64,000 bases of DNA from Isoetes taiwanensis (Eukaryota; Streptophyta; Lycopodiopsida; Isoetales; Isoetaceae): contig JAJEKV010000226.1 in assembly GCA_021234155.1 (NCBI GenBank), forward strand, positions 372,001 through 436,000. The letters are read 5' to 3'. Positions 22,224-33,157 of the stretch are shown one piece after another (the stretch's first letter is position 1; every line of letters begins with the position of its first letter). The notes beneath the pieces were generated by a model. The model worked only from the letters and a program-made list of their open reading frames with translations, was not told where the DNA came from and made no database searches. The translations under genes were made by a program, and so were the position numbers.

Positions 22224-23788
22224 TGTGGCGTTCCAAGTATTTATCACGGTATCACGTATAAATATCGCGACGACCGTCACCACGGTGAAAATCGCCACCA
22301 TGGGGTATTTGAACCTAGGGGTTGACCTAAAAGGGATTAATTTAGGCGTGCTAAATTAATAAAAGTGTAATAAAAGGTTAATTACCTATAATTAAGGAAG
22401 CATTATCTAATTAACTCAATTAAGTTAATTAAGTTAGGATAATTGATTAATTAGGAAGGTGCCCACAGCTAAAATCGATTGGCGATGGGAGGAATTCTAA
22501 CTTGGGGCATCAAATTGGATCCCTATCCCATTTGGACCCCAAATCGAACCAAGAGGAAAGAGGCTGCTTTGGCCTTATTCTTGAAAGATGGAGATGCCCC
22601 ATGATAATGGATCACCGTAGGAATTCGGGTTAGTGGATAGACTAGCTTGATGTTTTTTTTTTTTAGGGTTAAGCCTCGGTCGGCCTTCCCGGTTGTCTTT
22701 TGTCTAGGATTAACCCTTCTTTGATACTTAGGATTATGTTCAATTATGGATTATGCTTTGTTATGTATGGATGGATGAATCTATGGTAGCATCTCGTTAG
22801 TCTTCGGCGAGGGGATTAAAGGGGGTAGAGACCTCATTGCCTTATGTTCTTAGTATGCTCCTAGTAGTCCCACGGTACCCGGTACATGCGGCTTTGTGCA
22901 CAGAGACCACCGCGAGCGTGGATGCTATGGAATTGCTTTCGGCACCAAAGAAGGGGCCTTAATGGTGAAGTGGGGGTGGGGTCTTGCCGCGAACATAAAA
23001 GGCTCACTGGGACTCCCTCTGATGGGCTAGGCCGATGGCGGTCCGCGTAGAGGGCGGGTATGGAATACGACACTCACGGGTGCGAGAGGTGTGACCCGTA
23101 TGGGGCATCTGTACTTTGATGATAAAGTTAGGGGAGTAGGTGGAATCACGGATGCGGGAGTGGTGATGCGGTACGTATTCTCTAACTCACCCATGGAACG
23201 CTGCGATCACGGAAGGGGACACTTCCCGACACTGCCTCATCGGACAGGGGAGATGTAACTGGAGTAGGCTCGAAGAAGGGTGGTACCTTGAGTGCGTCTC
23301 AGGAAGGCTATAGTGATGCCATAAGCGTGATTCGACTCATCTGCGAGTGTGCGGGGAGGCGGATGGAGTGGACAACCCTAGCCGATGTTCTATGCTGTAG
23401 CGCCATGCCAAGATTGATTGTTGATCTCTTGAGACCTAGCCCGTCGGTCGATCCTCGGGTGCAGTCGGGGTAGAACCATGGGTTTTGGGGGTGTTTTCCT
23501 AGTACTAAATGCATCTTCTACGTTATTATCGGTTGGATGGATGTGCCACCCTTACCGTGGTGGATATTTATGATCTGATTATGGTGTATGCTAACCTTGT
23601 ATGCACGCTTAGCGACATAGGAGCCCCATTGGCGTGGGCGAATGACACCTCTGTGTCCTTCACTTTCGAGCATCTTCCATAGATGGTCGAGTGGGAGACG
23701 GAGGGCCACTGCTCATGGCGAGTTGGTTGCCATGGGAGGGAAAGTCCCGTATGTATATACACCGTCGTATATATGTTAGGGCGTCACA
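22224..23788 (+). repeat. 3' LTR of the gypsy element (~1.57 kb)
   Basis: The segment begins TGTGGCG just after the polypurine tract and ends GGGCGTCACA, so the ends are a slightly mutated TGTGACG/CGTCACA inverted repeat, the usual TG...CA ends of gypsy LTRs. The following bases 'tagtc' would be the target duplication, but its partner is not in the window. No long reading frame is conserved inside. Confidence 0.82.
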
Positions 23789-25028
23789 TAGTCGAGCTAA
23801 GGGACGTGGAAGATGCAGATGTTGGAGAGACTGGAATGTCACACATAAGACTAGATAGTGCATGGGCGGATGAACTAGCTAGGGGGGTCATGGAAGGTGG
23901 AGGGACATACGATGATATAGGAAGGGATGGTGGTCTAGAAGGGAAGTGAGGAAGGGAGGCGCGACTAAGGGTGAATGGTAAGATCGAAGGACAGGACCGT
24001 GGACCTGCTAGGGGGGCCATGTAAGGTGAAGGGACATGTGAAGACGTGGCATAATGTGGTGGTCTAGGAGGAAAGTCAGGAAGGGAGGTGGTACGAAGGG
24101 TGAATGGTAGAATGGGAATATGGGAAGTGGGCAATGAAGGGGCCTCGACCTCAATGGGTAGTGTCCCGATGTAGAGGTCTACATCAACAGAGGTAGGTGT
24201 CTCAAACCCTATCCCTACATGTGACGCAAGATCCATTGTGGCTCCCATATCAATCCCACCAAGCTCACCTACTGCAATGACTGCTGCTCCAACTACTAGT
24301 CCATCCCTTCCATGTCATCCTCACCCTGCACTGCATGTCTCTCATCTGGAGCCTCTCCCTCCTCTGCATCCATATGGCCATCGCGGGCCAAGAGCCTACT
24401 CTGTGTCTCACAAAAACGGGCCTCTGCTTCTTCATCTCGTATCTACATCAAAGTCTGAATACGATCTGCTACCTATTGTGCCCCCAGTGGGTATCTCACG
24501 AGCTAACTCTTGAGGGAGAGTACACCTCGTGTACCTCTCCCACTCGACCACCACTGTCTCTGCTGCCGGTCTAGCCACTGTAATGAGTATCCTGGCGGTA
24601 GACAGAAACTCTGGCCTAGCACACTTCACCTGTCCACGAGCTCGGCTCCTCTCCCTCTCCCTCTCCCGTATGGCCTCATCCTCAAGATCAATTGGCCGTG
24701 TTCTGCGCGCGCCTGGCCGTCGAGCAATCCAAGGTACCTCAGGATGCTTGTTATTTTGGTGCTTCTGTGCACCATTCAACAACAAGCCCATATAACCCTC
24801 TCCACGGTCGAGGGTGTGTGAACAACCCTCATAAACACAAAACCACCTATCCTCTGATCTAGGTGGCAACCCAGGGATGGTTGTCAACATCCGTCTGATC
24901 CTCCAACACCCATGGATCACATCCCTAAACCGGTAAACTTGAACCCTAAGTCTATATGCACCCAGAAACTTTACCACTAAAAAGATGCACGTAACAAACC
25001 CTAAAACCCTAACCCTTAAACTAAGCAA
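23789..25028 (-). pseudogene. Unidentified frame with basic/acidic middle and Pro-rich tail, probably TE-related
   Basis: A 198-codon frame (25,028 to 24,432) is followed, after one frame change near 24,450-24,490, by an Ala/Glu-rich helix-forming stretch and then a Pro/Ser-rich tail that runs to the gypsy LTR. The first part contains 'RWFCVYEGCSH' and an Arg/Glu run (RERERERSRARGQVK). The tail repeats a 'PP-Y-P-S-M-PLA' theme. The join is inferred from the matching composition and the uninterrupted second frame on the other side. The layout resembles the accessory proteins of plant DNA transposons, but I cannot name a family. The gypsy LTR ends exactly where the tail stops, so the retrotransposon may have interrupted this frame. 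Confidence 0.45.
23874..24118. repeat. Two tandem copies of a ~130-bp coding repeat
   Basis: 'gctaggggggtcatg' at about 23,878 and 'gctaggggggccatg' at about 24,008 each start a unit that continues with 'aaggtg(g/a)agggacat', 'ggtggtcta' and 'aagggtgaatggta'. On the minus strand this encodes the repeated Pro/Ser-rich tail. Confidence 0.65.
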
Positions 25029-25884
25029 TGGATCTAGTTAATCTATATAGAGAGAACTCACCCCTTCATGTGCGCCATCCCCATGTATATTATCTAAGGT
25101 AAGATGTAAGGAAAAAGAAGCACTAATATTGTTGAGTACTAATTACTAAAAGAAAGGGCACAATGAAAGCTTAAAATCAACCCTAACGAAATTCGCATTT
25201 CTATGATCACCACATCAATGCATAAAACTATTTCTTTCTATTATTCATTCGTTTCAATGAATTTTAATGTTTTTTAATAGTCTCGAACATGGTACAATAG
25301 CACACACATAGCACACAATAGTGCACAATAAAAAGAAATTGAAACAAAATGCACTAACCATTGATACAAAATCATATGAAACCCTATTTATTTGGGATTT
25401 AAAAAAATACTATAGCAAGGCATATCAGCTTGTCTTATTCACAAAATGCCAAGAACATAGGAATTCTTTTACAATATAACCTTGGGGAGGTTTCTCAAAA
25501 AGTTCCTAAAAGCAAAACAAATTCAATCGCATTCCAATTCAAACCAGTATCGAAAATTTTGAAAATTTTATATAAATTCATTATTAAAAAGGAGTAGTAC
25601 AGAGAGCTCTTTTGCCAAGACGAGCTTGTGAGAATACATATCTCAATGCAAACTATGTTTTGAAGAAATAATACTGAGCCAGCTTCCTGATATCGAAGTT
25701 GAGAATCTCCTTGTGTAGGCTTACCTGACATCACGCTATTTGTGGCAAATATATAATTCTTCGATTCTTCTTTGTCAATTTTCCTTGCGATCCGAAATCT
25801 TGTGCTGGAATCTTTGGAATGGAAACCTCCCCTCGGGTTCAGATTTTCCCTTCCGCTGGGCTTTAGATTTCCACTGGTTCAAGT
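25029..25884. other. No gene seen
   Basis: AT-rich DNA with many stops in all frames. 'aaccctaaaaccctaaccct' near 25,000-25,016 is telomere-like, but only two or three units long. I see no domain, RNA gene or element end. Confidence 0.6.
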
Positions 25885-26357
25885 GTTAAACATGCCAAAA
25901 TTTGCAAATTTAGGTATGAAAAATTTAGATATGTAAATTTAGATCTGAAAAAATATTTAGAAGAAAGCGCTGGTCCATTTGCTCAGGTAACAGCCATAGA
26001 TACCATGCTACAGATAGGCAAGGCCATGTCCTATCTACATAAGCAAGGGATTATTCATGGAAATCTTGCTTCATCAAAGATGAAAGTGGATGTGTACTCG
26101 TTTGGGATTATATGTGCAGAGATTCTGACTGGTAAAAAATTAGAATTCAAAATTGCAGAGCGAGGTAAAAGCGTGATCTACCAGTATCCAGATGCCCCAA
26201 AGATCTTCAAGATCTGATTCACCGTTGTTGCCAAAGGATGCCTAATAAGCGACCAGATTTCTCGAAAATCTGCCAGGAATTGTGTGAAGTTAAAAGGGAT
26301 ATTTATTTTAAACCCCCTATCTATGCTAATATTGCAAGTAGCGACGACAATAGCTAG
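25885..26357 (+). pseudogene. Protein kinase fragment lacking the activation loop
   Basis: One frame from 25,885 reads LDLKKYLEES, then AMSYLHKQGIIHGNLASSK, the hinge, helix E and catalytic-loop region of a plant kinase. The 'HRD' position reads HGN, so the catalytic Asp is missing. Directly after it comes KVDVYSFGIICAEILTGK, which in kinases lies about 40-50 residues further on. The segment with DFG and the activation loop is therefore deleted. One frameshift near 26,200 leads into DLIHRCCQRMPNKRPDFSKI, the end of subdomain XI, and a stop at 26,357. The N-lobe is not seen upstream. The family resembles plant kinases with the 'SYLH...HGNL' pattern; the exact type is not clear. Confidence 0.75.
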
Positions 26358-26603
26358 CAGTGGTTATAAATAACGTATCATAACCTCTCCAGTGATATCA
26401 TAACCTCTCCAGTGATGGATTTTGAAGCTTTAGGCTTGATTCCGTGAAGGATTTAACCGATCGAAGTGGAAATCGTGGCAGTTTGCGGAATTTTTACGCC
26501 CGTGGCTTGTCATCACGAGGAATTGGCGTACCTTTCTGTATATAGAATTACCTTGGCGGAAGCAAGGGCCTTCAACGGGATAATGGGCGATTGAAATTTT
26601 ACA

Positions 26604-26711
26604 GAAATCTGCCAGGAATTGTGTGAACTTAAAAGGAATATTTTATTCTAAACCCACTATCTATACCTAATATTACAAGCAGCGACGACGATAGCAGTGG
26701 TTATGAATAAC
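26604..26711 (+). repeat. Second copy of the kinase 3' end
   Basis: This stretch repeats 26,265-26,374 with few changes: 'atctgccaggaattgtgtgaa', 'aacccactatctat', 'agcgacgac' and 'agcagtggttat' occur in the same order in both. It carries the last ~30 codons of the kinase and the start of its 3' flank, 340 bp downstream of the first copy. Confidence 0.8.
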
Positions 26712-27302
26712 AGTAGCAGTACAGGCAGTAGCAGCGACACACTAGTAGTAGAGATCATTCTAGCAGCAACGGAGATGAAATTTTATATCGCCCCAGCAGC
26801 AGCGGCAGATGTCAGCTGATATCAAACGATTGATTGACCTGGCCACTGTTTTGATTACGGGTTACAGGTTACACAAAGTCCGGCTTTGCAGGCCATGAAA
26901 TCCGGGTTCTATTTCCATAAGATGTATCCACAAAATTGCTGATAATACGGAGTTACAGGTTACAGAAAAATATCCATGGTTACAGAAGAATACCAGGCTG
27001 AAGGGTTTGATCATCACGGTTTCTCTTGCCGCTTGCTTCAGAGCTCAAAATACAACTATCTGCTATGCAAAAACGCAAAAATTAGATCATCATCCAACAT
27101 GCAAAACTCCAAAACCGATTTGCTTACCCCAGAATCGAGAATCAACGCTTCGCATCAACAGTTTACAGAAAACGAACTTGAAAAGCTCCAAATAGAAATT
27201 CCTGTACGAAATCAGTGAAAGGGCAATCTAATTTTGCCGTCGATCTTAAATTCTTTGCATTTATGAGGAGTGGATCTCTCCGCTCAAAAAATTCCTCTCC
27301 AG

Positions 27303-27398
27303 ATGGAAATCTCCCCAGTTTTCCCATATGGAAACGTCCCCAAGCTTCCATGGAAAGTTGGGGAGGTTTCCATATGGGAAAATTGGGGAGGTTTCCAT
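27303..27398. repeat. Long hairpin with 41-bp arms
   Basis: The left arm 27,303-27,343 and the right arm 27,358-27,398 are inverted copies; by eye 38 of 41 positions pair. The 14-base loop is itself centred on the palindrome 'ttccatggaa'. Each arm contains 'cccatatgg' and two 'ctcccc'-type blocks. It could be a foldback element or give a small-RNA-type stem if transcribed; the sequence alone does not decide. Confidence 0.85.
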
Positions 27399-27437
27399 TC
27401 TTGGGAGTCTAACCAATTCGGGCGCAGATAATTTGAT

Positions 27438-27872
27438 CGCTCCTTAACTGTTCTCCGAAAATTGAAATACAGCATTAAATTCAAAATGATTTGTGTCTGA
27501 AATAATTGTCAGGTCTTAATTTAAAATTTCCAAAGAAGAAAAAACAATTTTTACCTCATTTTTTAAGGGTCCTTCATGTCTATTGAATCTTAACAACTAT
27601 AACTTACGGATTAATCGAGCTCTTCTTCTTGAATAGGAGCCTCTCCATACGGAGTAGCTTAGGAACTCGGCTGTGTTTGTTACAGGTAGATTATGTTGGC
27701 CTCTTCTTATTTTATAGTGCAAATCCTTTGTTACTTAATAGAAAAAACTTCCTTGTTCGTCCATTTTCCAGATCAAAATGTGATGACGATGGGGGATAAA
27801 AAATTTCATGGCTTCATGCCCAGTTTATGGTCTAAATTTTCCTTTTGGGGAATCAATCCCTTTTTTCTTATA
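27438..27872 (+). repeat. Dispersed ~435-bp repeat, copy A
   Basis: This segment matches 51,845-52,286 almost base for base in the same orientation. It starts at 'ctccttaa(c/a)tgttctcc', runs through 'gattaatcgagctcttcttcttgaataggagcctctcc' (described in two overlapping pieces) and ends at 'cttttttcttata'. Only scattered single-base changes and a few short indels are visible. No coding frame or terminal repeats are apparent. Confidence 0.9.
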
Positions 27873-28898
27873 TTTTTTTTCGGAGTAGTATTGTTAACCA
27901 CCATAATTTTTTTGTCTGTTCATTTTCCATGATAGCTAAAGTTAGTATACATACTCTACTGTAGACGAATGTTTATTAAAAAAAATGAGGTAGCATGCAA
28001 CTTATTAAAGATCACCTTTAATAGACCCATGCCTAGGCCCTCCTGTAGCTTAACCTAAACTTCCAAGACTTGCCGATTTCCAAGATGAAGAAACCATCCA
28101 AAAGGATCCAAGACTTGTTGATCTCCAGGATCGAATTATCCTGCACAAGGTATTCTGCCGATATAGAGATCAAAACAATACTTCAAATCTAGACAGATAA
28201 TGGTCTAGACACAGATCTTACCTTCAAATGCAAATATCTATACCCGTCAGTTTTCTCTAAATTCGGAATCCAGGAAGAAACGCATATGCCATCCATGCCG
28301 GATAAATATGGCTGCATGCTTGCTCTATCGGCATACCAAGGATAAGTCATCCAGATAAGGAATCCATGAAAAATGGAGGGATCTTGGATAACTATCAGCC
28401 CTAGAAATGTTAATTCCGAAATCATAGTGCAATCCAAATGCCCACCTTTTGGAGAACGGGAAGTTTTACCGGGTGAGAAAAAGCTCCCACAACCTTAGAA
28501 AAATCAGCGTAGAAAAAAATCTAAAAAAAATTTCACTTGACGGGAAAACCAAATTTAAAAAATAGATATGTTGCTAGTTACTAGAATAACTAGACAAACA
28601 ATTTTTTAAAGCAAGCCTACAAACCTCAACAAAATAGGTACTGGAAGTTAGAAATCCTGGAGTAGCTGAGAGCCAGATCATTGCTGAAACCCATCGCAAG
28701 TAGGCAATGAAAAACAATTGCATATGTGGGAAAGCAAAACGGTTGGCACATACCCAGCAAAAGTATGGTGCTAATCATAACTAACTTTATTACATTGGCT
28801 CATGCCAATTTTCCAGTTTGAACAATCGCGACATGGCTCGACCTGCAACAGGTGTGACAAGGAAAATGATGACCACAATAAGCTTAGGCCTAGTCATG
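27873..28898. other. No gene seen
   Basis: AT-rich intergenic DNA. Between 28,040 and 28,330 the words 'ccaagacttg', 'gatccaagac' and 'ccaggat' recur loosely, but no clear repeat unit or reading frame stands out. Confidence 0.55.
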
Positions 28899-28985
28899 AG
28901 GAATATCCGAGTATACTCTAGCATATACCCAGAATATCCCACGATCCCACATAAGCAAGGGCTTGCCCTTAGGTGCAACCCAAAC
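28899..28985 (+). repeat. Small dispersed stem-loop repeat, copy 1
   Basis: The sequence contains 'ctctagcatataccc', 'agaatatccc' and 'cccacataagcaaggg', the same series as at 30,197 and 50,609. The first half is an imperfect inverted repeat (ATATCC...GAATAT around CTAGCATATA). Confidence 0.7.
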
Positions 28986-29916
28986 CCAAGAAGGTATTAA
29001 TTAAGGGATTAATATTTAATATGAGGCACAAGAAAAAGGTGATGCGCACGAGGGGTTGCCCTCTGGTGGCGCGGAAGTGTGTTTTCATGGTTTCTATTTC
29101 GTTGTTTCTGTCGGCTCTTTTTTGTGTGAACACAGGTATCTTTTTCTTAGGCCAGGACTTTTGTTAACAAAGCTGTGCAGGTCAATTTATAGAACCGAGG
29201 GAGGAAAAAATTATACTTCAGGTAATTTACATACATGATATTGTGTAACGAATAACTCTTTGATTTACAGATACTTGAGATATAGAACAGGCACAATGAA
29301 CAAAGTGTTGCACTATGATTTAAGATACGTAAAAGTAGGTTAAGACAAATTTAGGCATTGGTGTTGTTATTAGTTTTTGCGCAGCATTCTTGCATTTCTC
29401 ACATTCTTGAATTTTACCTCACAATGACAATGCTATTGGCTATTTGGTTGGTAATGTTAGCATATGTCGGATTATCTCCCCTAAATTTATCAAACAAACC
29501 TGACACAAATTGCACAAGCAAAATTGTGGGATACACATGAAAAGCACTAAATGCAAGCCGTCTGCAATTGTTAACACAACAAACAATCAATACTTCCAAC
29601 ACAAATGCTATACGTTAAATCATTTATGCAACGGATAATATTCCTTCAGTACAGATAAATTTCTCCCCATTATTATGTTCGCGGGACATGTTAAGTAAGA
29701 CAATATACTAGAGATGTTTAAGAAATAAAAAATTGAATAAGCATGTCTGAGTTTCTTATGCCATTTCTTCATCACAAAAACAAGGTGCTTTTGCACAGGG
29801 AAAGTTTTTATAAATAGGTGGGTTTTGATGAAGATTGTGAAAAACATGGGAGAGCCCACTTCTTCTTTTTGTCAGATCAAGGAAGAAAAGAGATGGATTG
29901 CAGCATTATCAGGGGG

Positions 29917-30015
29917 CAGCCATAGCCATAGCCATAGCCATAGCGTGGCGTAGCGTAGCAGTAGCCATAGCCGTGGCGTAGTCTTAGCCGTAGCCATAGC
30001 CATAGCCATAGCTCT
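29917..30015. repeat. TAGCCA hexanucleotide microsatellite
   Basis: About 100 bp made of 'tagcca' and variants (tagccg, tagcgtggcg), with the purest runs at both ends. Confidence 0.9.
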
Positions 30016-30196
30016 GATATGGGACTTCGGAAAGGGAAGAGGGAGGGGGGGGGAGGGTATGTCGGAAGAAAACAGCGGGAGGAAGAAGAGGAATAGAAGA
30101 GCTATGGAGTGCATCATGCCTAGCTCTGCCGTTTAGATGGTTTTGGGCGGCCGCCCATCAGCGAAGCGTGATAGTTCTGATCTCTGATGAGTTTTC

Positions 30197-30285
30197 GACA
30201 TATTTCGGGCATATGCTAGCATATACCAAGAATATGCCGAAAACCCCACATAAGCAAGGGGTTGCCTCTCTAGGGACAACATTCA
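30197..30285 (+). repeat. Small dispersed stem-loop repeat, copy 2
   Basis: 'catatgctagcatatacc', 'aagaatatgcc' and 'cccacataagcaaggggttg' match the copies at 28,899 and 50,609. The block 'atatgctagcatat' is a 14-bp perfect palindrome at its centre. Confidence 0.75.
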
Positions 30286-30439
30286 TTGCCATACCTATTG
30301 AGCAAAATCTGAAAGGCGCTAGTGAGAGGAGAGAGTATCTAGAACAGTATTTTCACTTTATTTTGTTGAACTCCGGTGATTGTTGTGGTCGATCAGAGGA
30401 AAGAACCTTGGTCGAAGATAAGTCCCGGTAGGGGTGCGA

Positions 30440-31626
30440 AGCAGAAATCCGATTATAGAGGCTGGTGGCAGTCCTTGAACAGGAACTTTTGAGGCGATGG
30501 ATTAGCTGCAATAGGGGTTTCGGCAGTGGCTGCAGGAGATGGATTAGATGTAATAGGGTTTTCGACCCGATTTGGGCTGCATGCCTGTTAAATTTGTACT
30601 ACATCACAATTACGGCGACCTTTGTAGTGTGCAGGCCTACCTTGACCTTATTTTTCCTTATCTTCATACCCGACATTCCAATCTGCTTGGAATTGGCCGA
30701 TCATCGATTCTTACGTGGCTAGTCTCCTATTCGTTTCCTTCTCCATCACTTTCAGCTTTAGATTTGCAATCCGTCCTCTTAGATTTAATGGGTCTTCCTT
30801 CTGGATTTGGTCTTCTTTAATCATTCCATGGCCTTCTATATGTACCAAGTATCAGAGCCCATTAATCCACCATTTTCCTCCGTTTCATGGGTCTTCCTTT
30901 ACCTTTGGCAGTGATTTGTGCATCTCCAGCTCTGTCTTCCCCACAATACCAGATTTCTTCACCTCTTTCCACTCTTGATCTCAGCAAATATTTTGTGATA
31001 ATCTTTGCTTCAAACGAAGTTAGCTGTGGGTGGGTTGAGAGCCAGTCCTCTGAGTTGTGGTGCATGCTGGTAGATGAGCACATATTTCAGTTTGTATTTC
31101 CACGAGGTGTCTGCGATCTTCCATCTCCTTAGACCATCGAGCCCGACCCACGAATTTAAGATTGCTTATCTTGGTGAAGATCGCCCAGTTACATCTCTAT
31201 TCTCAGTTTTTTTCCACTCCTTGGGTGAAATGGTTTCTCTGGAAGTATATCATGTCTAGTGAAATCTTTGAATGGAAGCCCATATCTCCATCTCCAACAA
31301 CTCGGTCCTCATCTGTCCAAATCCGTCTCGCCCGTCCCTTAGCGAGATCGAGTTTATTTTTGTTCAATGATCTTAACTAATGGTATCTACTTATGGTGGG
31401 GATGGATTGAGGGCCCAGTTGACGAACTTTGGTCTACTTTAGTTGATAACAGGTCACTTTTCTCAGATCAATTTCACTGCCTAGGGGGATTGCTTATTCA
31501 AGGAGATCCTGCTTTTGTTAGACGTACAATTAGACTTTTTTTACGACCCATGATCCACGCTGCTCAAGCTTTTGTTGTCAGACCGGCCTGGCTAGGTAGT
31601 GATTATTGGTTAGAGCTCTACTAAAG
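30440..31626 (+). other. Unassigned DNA upstream of the LINE, possible 5' leader
   Basis: No domain can be named here. 30,470-30,570 shows two near copies of 'ggcgatggattag.tg.aataggg'. From about 31,010 two short related plus-strand stretches occur, 'GWVESQSSELWCMLVDE' and 'GWIEGPVDELWSTLVDN' (31,410), which look like a duplicated segment just before LINE ORF1. They may be part of the LINE's leader or ORF1 N-terminus. Confidence 0.4.
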
Positions 31627-33157
31627 ATGAGTGAGCAACACTGTGCTGAAGCAAGGCCAAAGGTTATCCCATGTATGTCAGATCTCGAGGATCCTCCCTC
31701 TGATCCTAGAGATGATTGTGTCTCCTTGGCGCATTCTGAGGTAGCTGATTGTATCCGTCGTTTAGACAAACTTGGTCTTATTGGTAAAATCATCAGGGGA
31801 GATCCAAATCTTGGGGAGATCACAAAGGTGTTGGAAAGAGTCTGTAGAGCCAAAATTCCACCTAGACTGCATTGGCTTGGAAATCTTTACTTCATTGTTA
31901 CTATTACTCTGAGAGAGTGAAGCTAACATTCTCTTCAAAAGGCATAGTCTCATCACTCAATGGCGGTTCCTCCTTCAAAGGTGGCGAGAAGACTTTGACC
32001 CCTTCAATCGGATGGGTTTACTACCCATGCAGGTCTCTCTTAGCTGCCCTCGTTAGAATCTTTGAATGAGGAAAAAGCATTCAAGTCCATTGCGGCCGTT
32101 GGGTGAGTTTATTTCAATGGGTAGCAATAGCAATGAGGCTCCAAAGATTTGCATTTCCATGGATATCTTGAAGCCCATTCGGATCACATTCCTTCAAAGG
32201 TTACAAGGATAAAAGCTATTGTTCAATCTAGTTACCTCGGGCTGCCTCCTCCTTGTCTTATGTGTGGTGCAATAGTCCATGCATCGCCCTTTGTACCACT
32301 CGGGGAACAAACCAAACAAGCGGTGACAAGTAAAGGGGAAGGAAGCAAGCGAGGATGATGGTTATACATTGGTATCTAGATATGGCGAGGAGGTAAGGGA
32401 AAAAGGTTTCTCTAATCTTCTTGGAGGCGAGGTAGTTACAATCTCTCTATCTGAAGCCACGGCCCAAATTTTCATGTTGGAGAAAGTTTGAGCTCTAGAA
32501 ACGACACAAAACAGTCCAATGATGGAAATAATCTAAGTTGTTTGGGGCATGGTTCATTGGCAACGAGAGGATAGTAACAAATCCTTGAGAAAGGGACTAG
32601 AGCAAGAAGATGTGATCATGGTGAGAATCGAGACCAATCAACTCAATCTTTGGCCTTGATTCCCACGGATGGTCGGATGTGGACCCTTTTACTAGCGAGG
32701 AGCGGCATGTGTCCCATCCATCCTTGAGACCAGCCACATTGCATTGGCCGTCCAAAAGGAGGCTTGACCCCTGCTGAGGTGGACTCCACCATTGTTGAGG
32801 TAGACTCCTGCCATGCAAAGGAAAAGCGGCAAAGCGGGCCTACAAAGGGGAGCGGACCCTGCCAAGCAAAGGAGAACAACGATTTGGGAAGTCTTGCAGC
32901 TCTGGAAACTGATAATGGCAGCCGTGCAGTCTCAATTGCTGCTGTCACGTGGAACTCGAAGGCAGCAATCCAGGTAGTTGAAGCAGTTGAAGCGGATCAA
33001 GCAGTTCAAGCGGTTCATGCGGTTCAAGCTGTAGAAGCTTTGCCAGATCAAGATCCACTGCAGGAAATCAGTGATCCGGAGGAGATCATTGAGACTAGTA
33101 CAGTAAAGAAAAGGAAGGGGAAGCTGCAAAAGAAGGTGTCTTTTGATCCAGTGTTGT
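31627..33157 (+). pseudogene. LINE ORF1 (DUF4283 / zinc-knuckle protein), broken
   Basis: From 31,627 the frame reads LDKLGLIGKIIRGDPNLGEI and KIPPRLHWLGNLYFIV. A frame change near 31,917 leads to FLLQRWREDFDPFNRMGLLP, then EFISMGSNSNEAPKI and SYLGLPPPCLMCGAI, with His and a shifted Cys that complete a CCHC-type knuckle (about 32,230-32,300). This is the RNA-binding ORF1 protein of plant L1 elements. The C-terminal part (32,764-33,157) has a Val/Ala/Gln/Glu-rich run and a basic end (KKRKGKLQKK). Confidence 0.78.

Larger units (their letters stand above)
20628..23788 (+). mobile_element. Ty3/gypsy (chromovirus-type) retrotransposon, 3' part
   Basis: The plus strand gives the end of an integrase, then a chromodomain, a non-coding stretch, a polypurine tract and a full 3' LTR. 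The left part (5' LTR, gag, protease, reverse transcriptase) is absent because the CACTA element begins at 20,627 and the other side of the insertion is not in the window. Order of events: retrotransposon first, CACTA insertion second, then loss or separation of the left half at the tandem array. Confidence 0.88.

Noticed and set aside
24995-25020. Telomere repeat (CCCTAAA)
   Set aside because: Only two or three imperfect units occur, which is common by chance in AT-rich intergenic DNA.
31578-31853. Minus-strand frame of 91 codons over LINE ORF1
   Set aside because: It is antisense to a recognisable ORF1 protein and has no domain of its own.
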